Shown here in pieces: positions 8,181 to 17,166 of a stretch of DNA of 64,000 nucleotides (position 1 is its first letter; each line of letters opens with the position of its first letter). The notes beneath the pieces are model-generated. The model was not told the origin of the DNA and made no database searches. It was given only the letters and a program-made list of their open reading frames with translations. The position numbers were made by a program, and so were the translations under genes. Source of the DNA: Novosphingobium sp. ST904 (GTDB taxonomy: Bacteria > Pseudomonadota > Alphaproteobacteria > Sphingomonadales > Sphingomonadaceae); NCBI RefSeq assembly GCF_001298105.1, contig NZ_LGJH01000147.1, positions 31,975-95,974 of the forward strand, written 5' to 3'.

Positions 8181-9059
8181 TCAGTGCGCGGAAGCCGGTG
8201 CCACCATGGACTGGCGGTATTCCGCCATCATCAGGAAGCGCGGATCGGCGCCGGCAAGGTCGCTCATGGTCTTGGCCGCGCGCTTGGCGATCTGGCGGAC
8301 ACGCTCCTTGGCAACGCCGGTCTCGTCCTCGATCATGTCCAGCGTGGCGATGTCGAACAGGCGCCCTTCCACGACCTTGCGGTTGTGCTCCAGACGCTCC
8401 TCGAGTTCGGCCAGTTCCACCGGATCGATCGCCGCCTTGCCCGTGCGCCAGACCGAACGCCGGGTGCCCGCTTCTGCCCGCACCGCCTTCTTCGGCTGGG
8501 CGCGGCGCTGGATGCGCTCGATGCCGATATTGCGCAGATGCTCGACGTAGCTTTCCGTCAGCGAGGCCATGGCCGAGCGCGCGAGATAGTCCGAAGCACC
8601 GGCTTCGGTGCGGTTCAGAGCGTCCTCATCCTCGATCGAGGCGACGATCGACTGGCCTTCGCCGTCCTCGCCCACGCTGATCGCGTCGAGAGAAACCGTG
8701 GTCGCCTCCACCTTCCGCGCCGAAGGGCGCTGGTCGGTCATAAGGCGGAAGCGCAGGCTCTGGAGTTCGCCCCGGATCTGCCAGTTCACGAAAGTGGTGA
8801 ATTGCGCCTTTTCCGGTTCATAGGCCTGGATCGCGCGGTGAACGGCGATCGCACAGACCTGTTCGGCATCGTCCCAGTGAGCGACGAGCCCGTACTGGCG
8901 GATGAAGTGGCGGATGCGCGGTGCGATCAGCTTGATGATCCGCCCGAAGGCGCGATCGACGACGACCCGCTGGCGCGGTGACTGCGCCTCGCCCTCGGCC
9001 GGCATATTGTCCCGGACGGTCGCAACCGCGGCTTCCAGAGCAACAGTGATCTTCGACAT
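8181..9059 (-). CDS. Sigma-70-family RNA polymerase sigma factor, probable flagellar
   Basis: 292 residues from the ATG at 9059, chosen because GGGGG lies 7 nt upstream; an in-frame start 13 codons earlier is less likely. Region 2 is visible at EKAQFTTFVNWQIRGELQSL (core-binding and -10 recognition). The following SARKVEATTVSLDAI resembles the RpoH/FliA region-3 entry. Region 4 HTH is at MIEDETGVAKERVRQIAKRA (-35 recognition). The sequence is not a textbook RpoD, RpoH or FliA. Its place before fliJ/fliI and upstream repeats of the flagellar -10 motif suggest it transcribes flagellar genes; this is inference. Confidence 0.85.
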   Translation of the reverse strand: MSKITVALEAAVATVRDNMPAEGEAQSPRQRVVVDRAFGRIIKLIAPRIRHFIRQYGLVAHWDDAEQVCAIAVHRAIQAYEPEKAQFTTFVNWQIRGELQSLRFRLMTDQRPSARKVEATTVSLDAISVGEDGEGQSIVASIEDEDALNRTEAGASDYLARSAMASLTESYVEHLRNIGIERIQRRAQPKKAVRAEAGTRRSVWRTGKAAIDPVELAELEERLEHNRKVVEGRLFDIATLDMIEDETGVAKERVRQIAKRAAKTMSDLAGADPRFLMMAEYRQSMVAPASAH

Positions 9060-9118
9060 GGTGAACCCCCGGTCAGTCGGGAAGCGCCGGGCGCCCATCG
9101 CCGCCGCTGCCCCTTCAA

Positions 9119-9134
9119 CGAGACCGTTGTCTCG
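9119..9134. promoter_or_regulatory. Short palindrome in sigma gene leader
   Basis: CGAGACCGTTGTCTCG: 6-base perfect arms with a 4-base centre, 60 nt upstream of the sigma start and 23 nt from the triple repeat. A candidate operator or leader hairpin; no known regulator is recognised. Confidence 0.35.
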
Positions 9135-9157
9135 TGAATTTCTGAACGAGAGGTTAA

Positions 9158-9188
9158 TCCTATATCGGTTTTCCTATATTTCCTATAT
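9158..9188 (+). repeat. Three direct copies of TCCTATAT upstream of sigma gene
   Basis: TCCTATAT occurs at 9158-9165, 9172-9179 and 9181-9188 (plus strand), in an AT-rich island within GC-rich DNA between the transglycosylase and sigma genes. The element equals the -10-like motif before flaF. On the minus strand, the sense of the sigma gene, it reads ATATAGGA. See findings. Confidence 0.6.
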
Positions 9189-9228
9189 TTTCTGCCGCAA
9201 CCGGAGCACGGCGCAGCCGGGAAAGGCT

Positions 9229-10245
9229 TCAACCGGCAAACTTTTCCGGCCTGATGTTGCGCCCTACATAATCCATTAACCACGAGCGGTGCGCGGCAAC
9301 CGCGCTTCCGGCCATCTCGATTCGGTGAGTCGCGCTGGTCGTGCCGACCTGGGCATTGAGCAGCTTGCGCGCACGCCCGGGATCGAGACCGCCCTTGAGG
9401 AAGCGAACCGCGTCGCCCAGCCCCAGGTGGTGACCGAGATAGGCCGACTGTGCGAGTTCCACGACGCTGCCGCCGATGCGCACGCCCGAGCCGCGCAGGG
9501 CATCCAGGTTGGCCCGCGCATAGTCCGCCGTCGTCTCGATCGCGGCCTGCGGATCGTAACGCAGCGCCAGCAGCGCGCCGCGACTTTCGCCGCGCACATG
9601 GCCCCGCTCGTTGAGCCAGCCGTTCTGCTGCGCCATGGCGTGGAGCCAGGTCCCTTCGCGTTCGGCCTGCCCCTCCCAGGTACCATTCAGGAATTGCCCG
9701 AGACCGGCCGCGCTGGAGCGGGGATTGCGGGAATAGGGCAACCAGCGCCCGTCCGCGCCCTTGGCCGCTTCGGCGTTGACGATCGTGGCGAGCGCCGCCG
9801 CCGGTATGCCGGTGCGCGATGCCGCCGCCCCGAGAATACCGGAATATCGGGCGTTCGGTCCGCCCTGCATCGCCAGTGGGCCGCCGCCGTCGGAACCCGC
9901 ATCCGCGCCGTCCCCGCCGCCATCGCGGCGCGGGCCGCGCTCCCCGTCCTGCCAGTCTTCGGAAGCGCCGGAACAGGAAGGCTGCCGCTCCGCAGCAGGC
10001 ACGGCCACAGGCTGCGTCGCCGCTTTCGTGCGTTCGTCCAGCAGGGCCAGAAGCCCGTCGAGACCCAATGGATCGGAGCGCTTGTCGACCAGGCCGGCGG
10101 CCTTCTCGTCGTCGCCGCCGCCCAGCGCCGCACGCCAGAGCCGGCCGGACAGTTCGCTGCGGGCCTGGGTATAGATCACTTGCGCCTTCTGCGCGGGCGT
10201 AAGCCCTTGAAGCGCCGCGCCCTGAAGCGCCGTACCTTCGATCAT
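9229..10245 (-). CDS. Flagellar peptidoglycan hydrolase / transglycosylase-like protein
   Basis: 338 residues with an N-terminal helical region, a Gly/Asp/Arg-rich disordered middle (~100-125), and a C-terminal SLT-like domain. The domain shows a candidate catalytic Glu in ATIVNAEAAKG and the lysozyme-fold pattern SSAAGLGQFLNGTW. Rod assembly needs a wall-cutting enzyme such as FlgJ, and this gene lies in the fliI-fliJ operon (4-nt overlap with fliJ), so a rod-assembly muramidase role is likely. There is no evident signal peptide, as in FlgJ, which leaves by the flagellar export system. Confidence 0.72.
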   Translation of the reverse strand: MIEGTALQGAALQGLTPAQKAQVIYTQARSELSGRLWRAALGGGDDEKAAGLVDKRSDPLGLDGLLALLDERTKAATQPVAVPAAERQPSCSGASEDWQDGERGPRRDGGGDGADAGSDGGGPLAMQGGPNARYSGILGAAASRTGIPAAALATIVNAEAAKGADGRWLPYSRNPRSSAAGLGQFLNGTWEGQAEREGTWLHAMAQQNGWLNERGHVRGESRGALLALRYDPQAAIETTADYARANLDALRGSGVRIGGSVVELAQSAYLGHHLGLGDAVRFLKGGLDPGRARKLLNAQVGTTSATHRIEMAGSAVAAHRSWLMDYVGRNIRPEKFAG

Positions 10246-10670
10246 GCCGGACGCCCGCGCCGCCGGGCCTTGATGAACGAAATCGCGGAGAAATCGTCGA
10301 TCCCGGCCTGTTCGGCATTGGCGATCACGCGCTCGGCATCCTGACGATAGCCGTCCGCCGCCGTCTCGATCGCACGGAAAGTGCCATAGGCATCCACCGC
10401 CATGTCGCGCAATTGTTCGAGCCGGGCCTTCAGTTCGGCCTGCCTGACGGAAAGCTGCCGCCGCTCGCCGCGCATGCGCTGGAGATAGGCGTGCGAACAG
10501 ACGCCAAGGTCACCCGCCGCCAGATCGGCCTCGCGCCGCATCGACACCGAGACCCGCTCGCGCGCCTGTTCGACTTCGCCGAGCGCGCCGGCCTGGGTGC
10601 TGATCGCCCTGCTCATCTCGTCGATCTCGCGCTGCTGCACGCGCAGCGCGGCGTCGTAAGGGGTCTTCAT
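10242..10670 (-). CDS. fliJ: Flagellar export protein FliJ
   Basis: 142-residue, almost wholly alpha-helical, charged coiled-coil protein (DAALRVQQREIDEMSRAIST; YLQRMRGERRQLSVRQAELK), the profile and length of FliJ, the central stalk of the FliI/FliH export ATPase. Overlaps fliI upstream and the transglycosylase gene downstream by 4 nt each. FliJ diverges strongly in sequence, so the call relies on coiled-coil character and position next to fliI. Confidence 0.8.
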   Translation of the reverse strand: MKTPYDAALRVQQREIDEMSRAISTQAGALGEVEQARERVSVSMRREADLAAGDLGVCSHAYLQRMRGERRQLSVRQAELKARLEQLRDMAVDAYGTFRAIETAADGYRQDAERVIANAEQAGIDDFSAISFIKARRRGRPA

Positions 10671-12028
10671 GCGATTTCTTCCTCGGGCGCGTCTTCGGAG
10701 GCTTCACCGGGCGGGGCCATGAGCGATGCCAGCATCTCGAAGCTCTCCTGCGCGAAGCCCCGCTCTCCCTTGCCCTGCTTGAGCAGTTCCTCGATCATCG
10801 GGGCAACCGCCACGGCGCGGTCCACCTCGGCGCTCGATCCGGCGCGGTAGGCGCCCAGCCGGACCATTTCCTCCATGTCGTTATACGTCGCCATTTCGCG
10901 CCGCGCGGCAAGGCGGATGCGATTTTCCTCATCGCCCAGCGCGTGCGGCAAGGTGCGCGAGACCGACTTGAGCACGTCGATCGCCGGATAGCGACCGCGC
11001 TCCGCGATCTTGCGGGTAATGACGATATGCCCGTCGAGAATGCCGCGAACGGCATCGGCGACCGGCTCGTTATGATCGTCGCCGTCCACCAGCACGGTGA
11101 ACAGGCCGGTGATCGCGCCCTGCCCCGGCAGTCCGGGCCCGGCGCGCTCCAGCAGGCGCGGCAGTTCGGCGAAGACGGTGGGCGTATAGCCCTTGGTGGC
11201 GGGCGGCTCGCCGCTGGCCAGGCCGATCTCGCGCTGCGCCATGGCGAAGCGGGTGACCGAGTCCATCAGGCACAGCACGTTGAGCCCCTGATCGCGGAAA
11301 TGCTCGGCCACGGTCAGCGTGGTCCATGCGGCCTGGCGGCGCATCAGCGCAGGCTCGTCCGAAGTGGCGACGACGACGACGCTGCGGGCAAGGCCTTCCT
11401 CGCCGAGATCGTCCTGCACGAATTCCTGGACCTCGCGGCCGCGCTCGCCGATCAGGCCGATCACCGCGACATCGCATTCCGTCCAGCGCGCCAGCATCGA
11501 GAGCAGCACGGACTTGCCGACGCCGGAACCGGCGAAAAGTCCGAGGCGCTGGCCCCGGCACAGCGGCGCGAACAGATCGAGCGCGCGAACGCCGGTGGAA
11601 AGGCGCGAGCCCACGCGCGCGCGCGCGGAGGCGGGGGGCGGCGAGGCCTTGATCTTGCGCAGCATCGCCCCTTGTTCCAGCGGCCCCTTGCCGTCGATCG
11701 GCCGGCCGAGCCCGTCCACCATGCGGCCGAGCCACTGGCTGGAGGGACGCAGGGCGAACTGGCTGGCGGAAAGGTCCGCGCGGGAACCGGACGCGATGCC
11801 CTGCGGCTCGCTGAAAGGCATGCAATGGGCGATCCCGCGGTCGAGCCCGGTCACTTCCGCCTCGACCGTGCCGGTGGGCGAATTCAGAGTGACGCGCGAA
11901 CCGATCTGGGCGGCGCCCGAAAGCCCCTCCACCTCGATCAGCGCCCCGCGCACGGCAACCACGCGGCCATAGCGCTGGTCAGGCGTGAGCAGGCGCAAAC
12001 CGGCGGCGGCGGCGGCAAGACTGGCCAT
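10667..12028 (-). CDS. fliI: Flagellum-specific ATPase FliI
   Basis: 453-residue export ATPase of the F1-beta family, full length. Walker A GLFAGSGVGKS (~165-175); Walker B region VLCLMDSVTRFA; catalytic GERGREVQEFVQDDLG; the DGHIVITRKIAERGRYPAIDV segment typical of FliI. It energises substrate unloading at the flagellar export gate with FliH (not in window) and FliJ. Lies 19 nt after flbT and overlaps fliJ. Confidence 0.97.
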   Translation of the reverse strand: MASLAAAAAGLRLLTPDQRYGRVVAVRGALIEVEGLSGAAQIGSRVTLNSPTGTVEAEVTGLDRGIAHCMPFSEPQGIASGSRADLSASQFALRPSSQWLGRMVDGLGRPIDGKGPLEQGAMLRKIKASPPPASARARVGSRLSTGVRALDLFAPLCRGQRLGLFAGSGVGKSVLLSMLARWTECDVAVIGLIGERGREVQEFVQDDLGEEGLARSVVVVATSDEPALMRRQAAWTTLTVAEHFRDQGLNVLCLMDSVTRFAMAQREIGLASGEPPATKGYTPTVFAELPRLLERAGPGLPGQGAITGLFTVLVDGDDHNEPVADAVRGILDGHIVITRKIAERGRYPAIDVLKSVSRTLPHALGDEENRIRLAARREMATYNDMEEMVRLGAYRAGSSAEVDRAVAVAPMIEELLKQGKGERGFAQESFEMLASLMAPPGEASEDAPEEEIA

Positions 12029-12047
12029 GGGGCGGGTCCTGCGCCGG

Positions 12048-12484
12048 TCAGGCAGCGGAAACGGAAACGGGCTCGGCGGCGGCCTGCGCCGTCGATTCGA
12101 GCCGCGCCAGGGCGTCGGTCTCGTAGCCGATCAGCCAGCGGCAGTCGGCCAGCGCCGCATAGAACTGCCCGGTCGCCACTTTCTGCGCGAAACGGATGCA
12201 CACCGCTTTCGCTCGTGCGACTGCAAGGCGTCCATCAGCGTCTCCAGCCGCTCCAGCAGCGCCTGCTGGTGGCGCGGCAGGTCGGCCTGGTCGATATAGG
12301 CCATCATGCAGGCGAAGTAGAGCTGGCGCGCCGGGGTGTCTGCCTCCTCGGGCTTCATCACGTCGCGCCCGCGCAGGATCGTCGCCCCGTTCTCGACCAT
12401 GAGATCGGTACGGCCAACCGCGCGCAGAACCGCGCCGTTGACGATAACCGGCTCGCCATTGCGAAGCGAAATGCGAAGAGTCAT
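12048..12484 (-). CDS. flbT: Flagellin regulator FlbT (frameshifted in this sequence)
   Basis: FlbT binds flagellin mRNA leaders and controls translation in alphaproteobacteria, acting with FlaF. The N-terminal part from ATG 12484 (MTLRISLRNGEPVIVNGAVL to MAYIDQADLPRHQQALLERL) is clear. The C-terminal part (RAKAVCIRFAQKVATGQFYA to LIGYETDALARLES) is in another frame, joined by one added base near 12213. The restored protein has 145 residues, the normal size. First gene of the fliI-fliJ operon, with a -10-like element 30 nt upstream. Confidence 0.85.
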
Positions 12485-12513
12485 GCCGAAAGCCCCCGTG
12501 ACATCTTTCTCCG

Positions 12514-12521
12514 TTATAGGA
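12514..12521 (-). promoter_or_regulatory. -10-like element for flbT-fliI operon
   Basis: Minus strand reads CATCCTATAACGG, ~30 nt upstream of flbT. Ten bases (CATCCTATAA) are identical to the element before motA. Confidence 0.55.
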
Positions 12522-12592
12522 TGACCTGCGACAGTACGGCGGCAGTCGGCACAATTTTTCACGCCATCACGCACGGTTGCCCCTCCATTTCT

Positions 12593-12600
12593 TCCTACAA
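12593..12600 (+). promoter_or_regulatory. -10-like element for flgE operon
   Basis: Plus strand TTCCTACAATGG, 64 nt upstream of the flgE start; one base off the TCCTATAA family. It is divergent from the flbT element in the same 180-nt intergenic region. Confidence 0.45.
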
Positions 12601-12663
12601 TGGCACTGTTCGGTGGCCGGTCCAATGCGTTGACCTCCCGGCCGACACGCACAGGAGAATGAC

Positions 12664-13979
12664 ATGAGCCTTTATTCCGCTCTCTATGCAGGCGTATCGG
12701 GCCTCGGCGCGCAGGCGAGCGCGATGGCGACCGTTGCGGACAATATCACCAACGTGAACACCATCGGCTACAAGGGCGTCTCGGCACAGTTCCAGACCCT
12801 CGTCACCGACGGCAACATCAAGAGCAGCTATTCGGCGGGCGGCGTCACCGCGGCCCCCAAGGCTCTCATTTCCAAGCAGGGCCTGCTCCAGGCTTCGAGC
12901 AGCCTGACCGACATCGGCATCGACGGCGCCGGCTTCTTCGTCGTGCGTTCGAGCGCCGACGCCAGCGGCGCCATCGCCTATACCCGCGCCGGTTCGTTCA
13001 CGCCGGACTCCGACGGCTACCTGCGCAACACAGCAGGCTACTACCTGATGGGCTGGCCGCTCGATTCCGACGGCAACTACGTCAACAACGGCGGCACCGG
13101 CGCGATGGAGGCGATCCGTCCCGGCGCGCTGACCGGCGCGGCGCAGGCCACCACCAAGATCCAGCTGCGCGCCAACCTGCAGTCGACCGCGGAACCGATC
13201 ACCGGCACCTATGTCGCCGGTTCGATGACCTCGGGCGCGCTTTCGCCGCAGTTCTCGCGCTCGGTCGAAGTCTTCGACGCGCAGGGCACCTCGCACACCC
13301 TGACGTTCAACTTCGTCAAGACCGCCGCCAACGAATGGGCCGCCGAAATCTCGGGCGATCCGTCCGAGATCTCCACCATCGGCGGCGCGGCCGTCACTGA
13401 CGGCCTGCTGGCCAGCGGCACGGTGAAGTTCAACGCCGACGGCAGCCTCGACCTTGCCGGTTCGGACGCCTCGCTGTTCTCCAACCTCGATATCGGCTGG
13501 ACCAACGGCGCGGGTTCGAGCCCGATCCGCCTCAACCTCGGCTCGGATGACGGGCTTGACGGCCTGACCCAGTTCGGCAGCGATTCCGCCCTGCTCTCCT
13601 CCAGCGTCGACGGCGGCATGCTGGGCACGGTGGCCTCGGTGAACATCTCGGACACCGGCATCGTCAGCGCCGTGTTCGATGACGGCACCACGCGCGCGAT
13701 CTACCAGCTTCCGATCGCCACCTTCCAGAACCCGGACGGCCTGACCCGCGTCAGCGGCAATGCCTACGTCGCCTCGCAGCAGTCGGGCAACGTGGCCATC
13801 AACGAGCCCGGCGCATTCGGCGGCGGCAACATCTCCTCGGGCGTGCTCGAAGCTTCCAACGTCGACCTGGCGCAGGAATTCTCGAACATGATCCTGTTCC
13901 AGCGCGCCTACAGCGCCTCGTCGAAGATCATCACCACGGTCGAGACATGCTCCAGGAAGTCAGCAACCTGAAGCGCTGA
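12664..13979 (+). CDS. flgE: Flagellar hook protein FlgE (3' frameshift)
   Basis: Hook subunit. N-terminal rod/hook motif SLYSALYAGVSGLGAQASAM and ADNITNVNTIGYKG; central hook domains; C-terminal SSGVLEASNVDLAQEFSNMI with FQRAYSASSKIITTV, the conserved D0 helix. The sequenced frame then diverges and stops at 13971. Adding one base near 13950 continues as MLQEVSNLKR and stops at 13979, the expected FlgE ending (438 residues). Leads flgE-flgK-flgL. An AGGAG lies just upstream of the ATG. Confidence 0.94.
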
Positions 13980-14043
13980 CCGGGCGCGCCGGGTTCCGGC
14001 GCCCCATAATCCCAGAACGACGACTTGATAGGAAACCGAGCCA

Positions 14044-16140
14044 GTGTCCCTGAATGAAATCCTCAATTCCGCCATGTCCGGTCTTGCGGCCTCTCAGGCG
14101 GGGATGCGCTCGGTTTCTAACAACGTCGCCAACGTCGGCACCGCCGGTTATGCCCGCGAGGCGGTTTCGCTCAGCACCGGCGTGGCCGGCGGCCGTGTCA
14201 GCGGCGTCATCATAGGCGAGCCTTCGCGCGTGGCGGACAAGTTCCTGGAGAACGCGGTCTACCAGCGCGCGGGCAATGCCGGTCGCACCGAAGCGGTGTC
14301 GGGCTATCTCGACCGCCTGCAGGCGCTGCTCGGCTCCTCCGATTCCTCGTCCGGCCTTTCCGCCCGCCTCAGCGCCATCACGTCCTCGGTGAACGAGATC
14401 GCCGGCCTGCAGGGCTCGGCGCAATCGGTCGCGCTGTTCACCGGCAATGTCGCCGACACGATCGACACCCTCAACCAGTTGCAGGACGATGTCTCGAACC
14501 TGCGCGGCGATGTCGAGACCGAAGTCGGCTACACGGTCGACCGCGTGAACGTGCTGCTCCAGAGCATTCACGACCTCAACAACGAAGTCGCCAGCCTTCA
14601 GGGCCTGGGGCGCAGCACCGCGGGTCCGGCGGACCAGCGCATGTCGGCGCTGGAAGAACTCAGCGGGCTGATGAACGTCACCGTGCGCGAGCAGTCCGAC
14701 GGACGCGTCACCATCGACACCGCATCCGGCCAGGTCCTGCTCGACAAGCGGCTGCGCCAGCTCAGCTATCCGTCCGGCGCAGGCGCTTCGCAGGCGACTT
14801 ACCCCGCGATCGACATCCGTTTCGCCTCCGACAACGGCACCATGGGCGCCTCCACCGGCGAAAAGATCGATTCCACCGCGATCGGCGGCAAGCTGGGCGG
14901 CCTCATCGACATGCGCGACCGCGCGCTTCCCAATTTCTCCGAACAGCTCGGGCAGCTGTTCTCCGGCCTCGCCGAAACGCTGAACAAGGCCTCGAACGAA
15001 GGCACGACGATGCCGCCGCCGCAGACGCTGACCGGCGAGAAAAACGGCCTGATCGGCAGCGACCGGCTCGGCTTCACCGGCAAGGCGACCTTCGCGGTTG
15101 TCGCCAAGGACGGCACGCTCGTTTCCAAGACGACGATCGATTTCGACGCGCTCGGCCCCACTGCCACCGTCGATGACGCGGTTGCCGCCATCAACGCCCA
15201 GCTTTCGCCCGATGCCACCGCCAGCTTCGTGAACGGCGTCCTTTCGTTCAGCGCCGCATCGAGCGCCAACGGCGTGGCGGTGGCGCAGGATGCCGACACC
15301 CCCAGCGACCGTGCGGGCGTGGGATTCTCCCAGTTCTTCGGGCTCAACAACCTGGTCCGCTCGGACAGCAGCGCACTGGCGCCTTCGGGCTTCACCGAAA
15401 GCGATCCCCACGGCTTCGGCACCGGCGAAACCGCGCAGATCGTGCTGCGCGACCCGACCGGCAAGATCCTCGCCAACTATACCATGACCGGATCGGTCGG
15501 CTCGACGTTCGGCGACCTCGTGACCGAACTCAATGCCAGCCCGCTCGCGGCATTCGGCAGCTTCGCGCTCGACGACAAGGGCCGCATGGCCTTCACGCCG
15601 ACCGCCAGCGCTTCGGGCTCGACAATCTCGATCCCCTCGGATTCGACCAACCGCAACGGCACCGGCCTGTCCTTTTCGGCGCTGTCCGGGCTGACCGGCG
15701 CGGCCAGCGGCCTCAACAAGGCCGAAGTCAGCCCCGGCGTCCTGTCCGACACCACCAAGCTGCCGCTGGCGCGCCTGCAACTCGATGCGGCCGTTGGCGA
15801 AAAGGCGATCGGTTCGGGCGATATCCGCGGCGCCACCGCCTTCGTCGACGCGCTTTCCGGCCTTGTCGATTTCGGCAAGAACGGCACTGCGACGATCGAC
15901 ACTTTCGCCAATCGCCTGCTGGGCAGCGCGGGCTCCGAAGCCTCGCTGGCCAAGACCGCCGCAACCGATGCCTCCGCGCGCCTGAGCGACGCGCTCGACC
16001 GCCGCGACAGCTACTCCGGCGTCAACGTCGACGAGGAACTGGCGCAGATGGTCATCCTCCAGAACAGCTATTCGGCTGCGGCGCGCGTGATGACCACCGC
16101 CTCGGAAATGTACGATACCCTGATCGGTATGCTGAGATAA
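14044..16140 (+). CDS. flgK: Flagellar hook-associated protein 1 FlgK
   Basis: First hook-filament junction protein, 698 residues. N-terminus SLNEILNSAMSGLAASQAGM and VSNNVANVGTAGYAREAV is the FlgK signature; the C-terminus SYSGVNVDEELAQMVILQNS and AARVMTTASEMYDTLIGML is the conserved D0 helix. The long variable middle is Ser/Ala/Thr-rich. GTG start at 14044 with AGGA 11 nt upstream. Second gene of flgE-flgK-flgL. Confidence 0.96.
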   Translation: MSLNEILNSAMSGLAASQAGMRSVSNNVANVGTAGYAREAVSLSTGVAGGRVSGVIIGEPSRVADKFLENAVYQRAGNAGRTEAVSGYLDRLQALLGSSDSSSGLSARLSAITSSVNEIAGLQGSAQSVALFTGNVADTIDTLNQLQDDVSNLRGDVETEVGYTVDRVNVLLQSIHDLNNEVASLQGLGRSTAGPADQRMSALEELSGLMNVTVREQSDGRVTIDTASGQVLLDKRLRQLSYPSGAGASQATYPAIDIRFASDNGTMGASTGEKIDSTAIGGKLGGLIDMRDRALPNFSEQLGQLFSGLAETLNKASNEGTTMPPPQTLTGEKNGLIGSDRLGFTGKATFAVVAKDGTLVSKTTIDFDALGPTATVDDAVAAINAQLSPDATASFVNGVLSFSAASSANGVAVAQDADTPSDRAGVGFSQFFGLNNLVRSDSSALAPSGFTESDPHGFGTGETAQIVLRDPTGKILANYTMTGSVGSTFGDLVTELNASPLAAFGSFALDDKGRMAFTPTASASGSTISIPSDSTNRNGTGLSFSALSGLTGAASGLNKAEVSPGVLSDTTKLPLARLQLDAAVGEKAIGSGDIRGATAFVDALSGLVDFGKNGTATIDTFANRLLGSAGSEASLAKTAATDASARLSDALDRRDSYSGVNVDEELAQMVILQNSYSAAARVMTTASEMYDTLIGMLR

Positions 16141-16150
16141 GGACCTCCAG

Positions 16151-17059
16151 ATGACCCGCGTTGCGACCATCCCCCTGCAGAGAACGCTTTCGGGCGCGAT
16201 CCAGCGCTCGCAGGCGAGCCTTGCAAACAGCCAGCTCCAGCTCGCATCGACCAAGAAGGCCACCGACTACGCCGGCCTCGGCCTCGACGCGGTGCGCACG
16301 CTCTCGGCCCGCTCGATGCTGGCGCAGCAGCAGTCCTACAAGAACATCTCCAGCCGCGTGACCACCACGCTGCAGATGTACGATGCCAACCTCAACCAGA
16401 TCGACAGCTCGCTTTCCGACCTTCAGGAACAGCTGATGACGGCGATCGGCACCGGCGATTCCCCCGGCATCCAGTCGATGATCGAAGGCGCCTTCAACGG
16501 CGTGCGCACCGCGCTCAACGCCAAGGAGGCAGGCGTGCCCCTGTTCGCCGGGTCGCAGACCTCGGACGAGCCCTTCGCGCCCAAGACGCTGAACGACACC
16601 ATCGGCCTCGACGCGGCCGACGCCTTCACCAACGACCAGGTCCGCCAGTCCAGCCGCATGGGTGACGGCGTGGACGTGGAATACGGCATCGTCGCCAGCG
16701 ACGTGGGCACCGGCCTGATCCCCGCCTTCCGCACGCTCGCCGAAGCAGGGCCTTACGGCGACAAGCTCACCGATGCGCAGAAAGTGGCGATCCAGCAGGC
16801 GATCGACCAACTCGACACCGGGCTTGTCAGCGTGCGCGCGGTGAATGCCGAGAACGGCCGCAAGCAGAACCAGGTGGAAACCCTCAACGACCGCGCCGTC
16901 GACCGCGCCAACCTCCTGACCGAAGTGATCGGCTCGGTGGAAGACGCCGACCTCGGCCAGGTGGCGATCGACATCACCCAGCGCCAGACGATCCTGGAAG
17001 CGAGCTACTCGGTCTTCGCGCAGCTCTCCAGCATGTCCCTGGCGAAATTCCTGACCTGA
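16151..17059 (+). CDS. flgL: Flagellar hook-associated protein 3 FlgL
   Basis: Second hook-filament junction protein, 302 residues, flagellin-like at both ends (SLANSQLQLASTKKATDYAG; GQVAIDITQRQTILEASYSV with FAQLSSMSLAKFL at the terminus). Starts 10 nt after flgK; a stem-loop terminator follows. fliD (filament cap) is not in the window. Confidence 0.93.
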   Translation: MTRVATIPLQRTLSGAIQRSQASLANSQLQLASTKKATDYAGLGLDAVRTLSARSMLAQQQSYKNISSRVTTTLQMYDANLNQIDSSLSDLQEQLMTAIGTGDSPGIQSMIEGAFNGVRTALNAKEAGVPLFAGSQTSDEPFAPKTLNDTIGLDAADAFTNDQVRQSSRMGDGVDVEYGIVASDVGTGLIPAFRTLAEAGPYGDKLTDAQKVAIQQAIDQLDTGLVSVRAVNAENGRKQNQVETLNDRAVDRANLLTEVIGSVEDADLGQVAIDITQRQTILEASYSVFAQLSSMSLAKFLT

Positions 17060-17080
17060 TCGGGCAGGAACGCGGACAGC

Positions 17081-17117
17081 AAAAAGGGCGCGGGATTTCG
17101 ATCCCGGCGCCCTTTTT
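17081..17117. terminator. Bidirectional terminator after flgL
   Basis: AAAAAGGGCGCGGGAT and ATCCCGGCGCCCTTTTT form a long stem with TTCG as loop. A and T tracts flank it on both sides, between convergent flgL and the TPR gene. Confidence 0.85.
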
Positions 17118-17166
17118 CGTTTGCCCGTCCTGCGCGATCAACGTCACGCGGAAAGACCGGCGCGCC

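Noticed and set aside
9158..9188. CRISPR-like or iteron array
   Set aside because: Only three 8-base copies with unequal 6- and 1-base gaps; too short for either.
13960..16263. Long open frame opposite flgK
   Set aside because: Arg/Ala/Gly-rich shadow of flgK codons; FlgK motifs at both ends confirm the plus strand.
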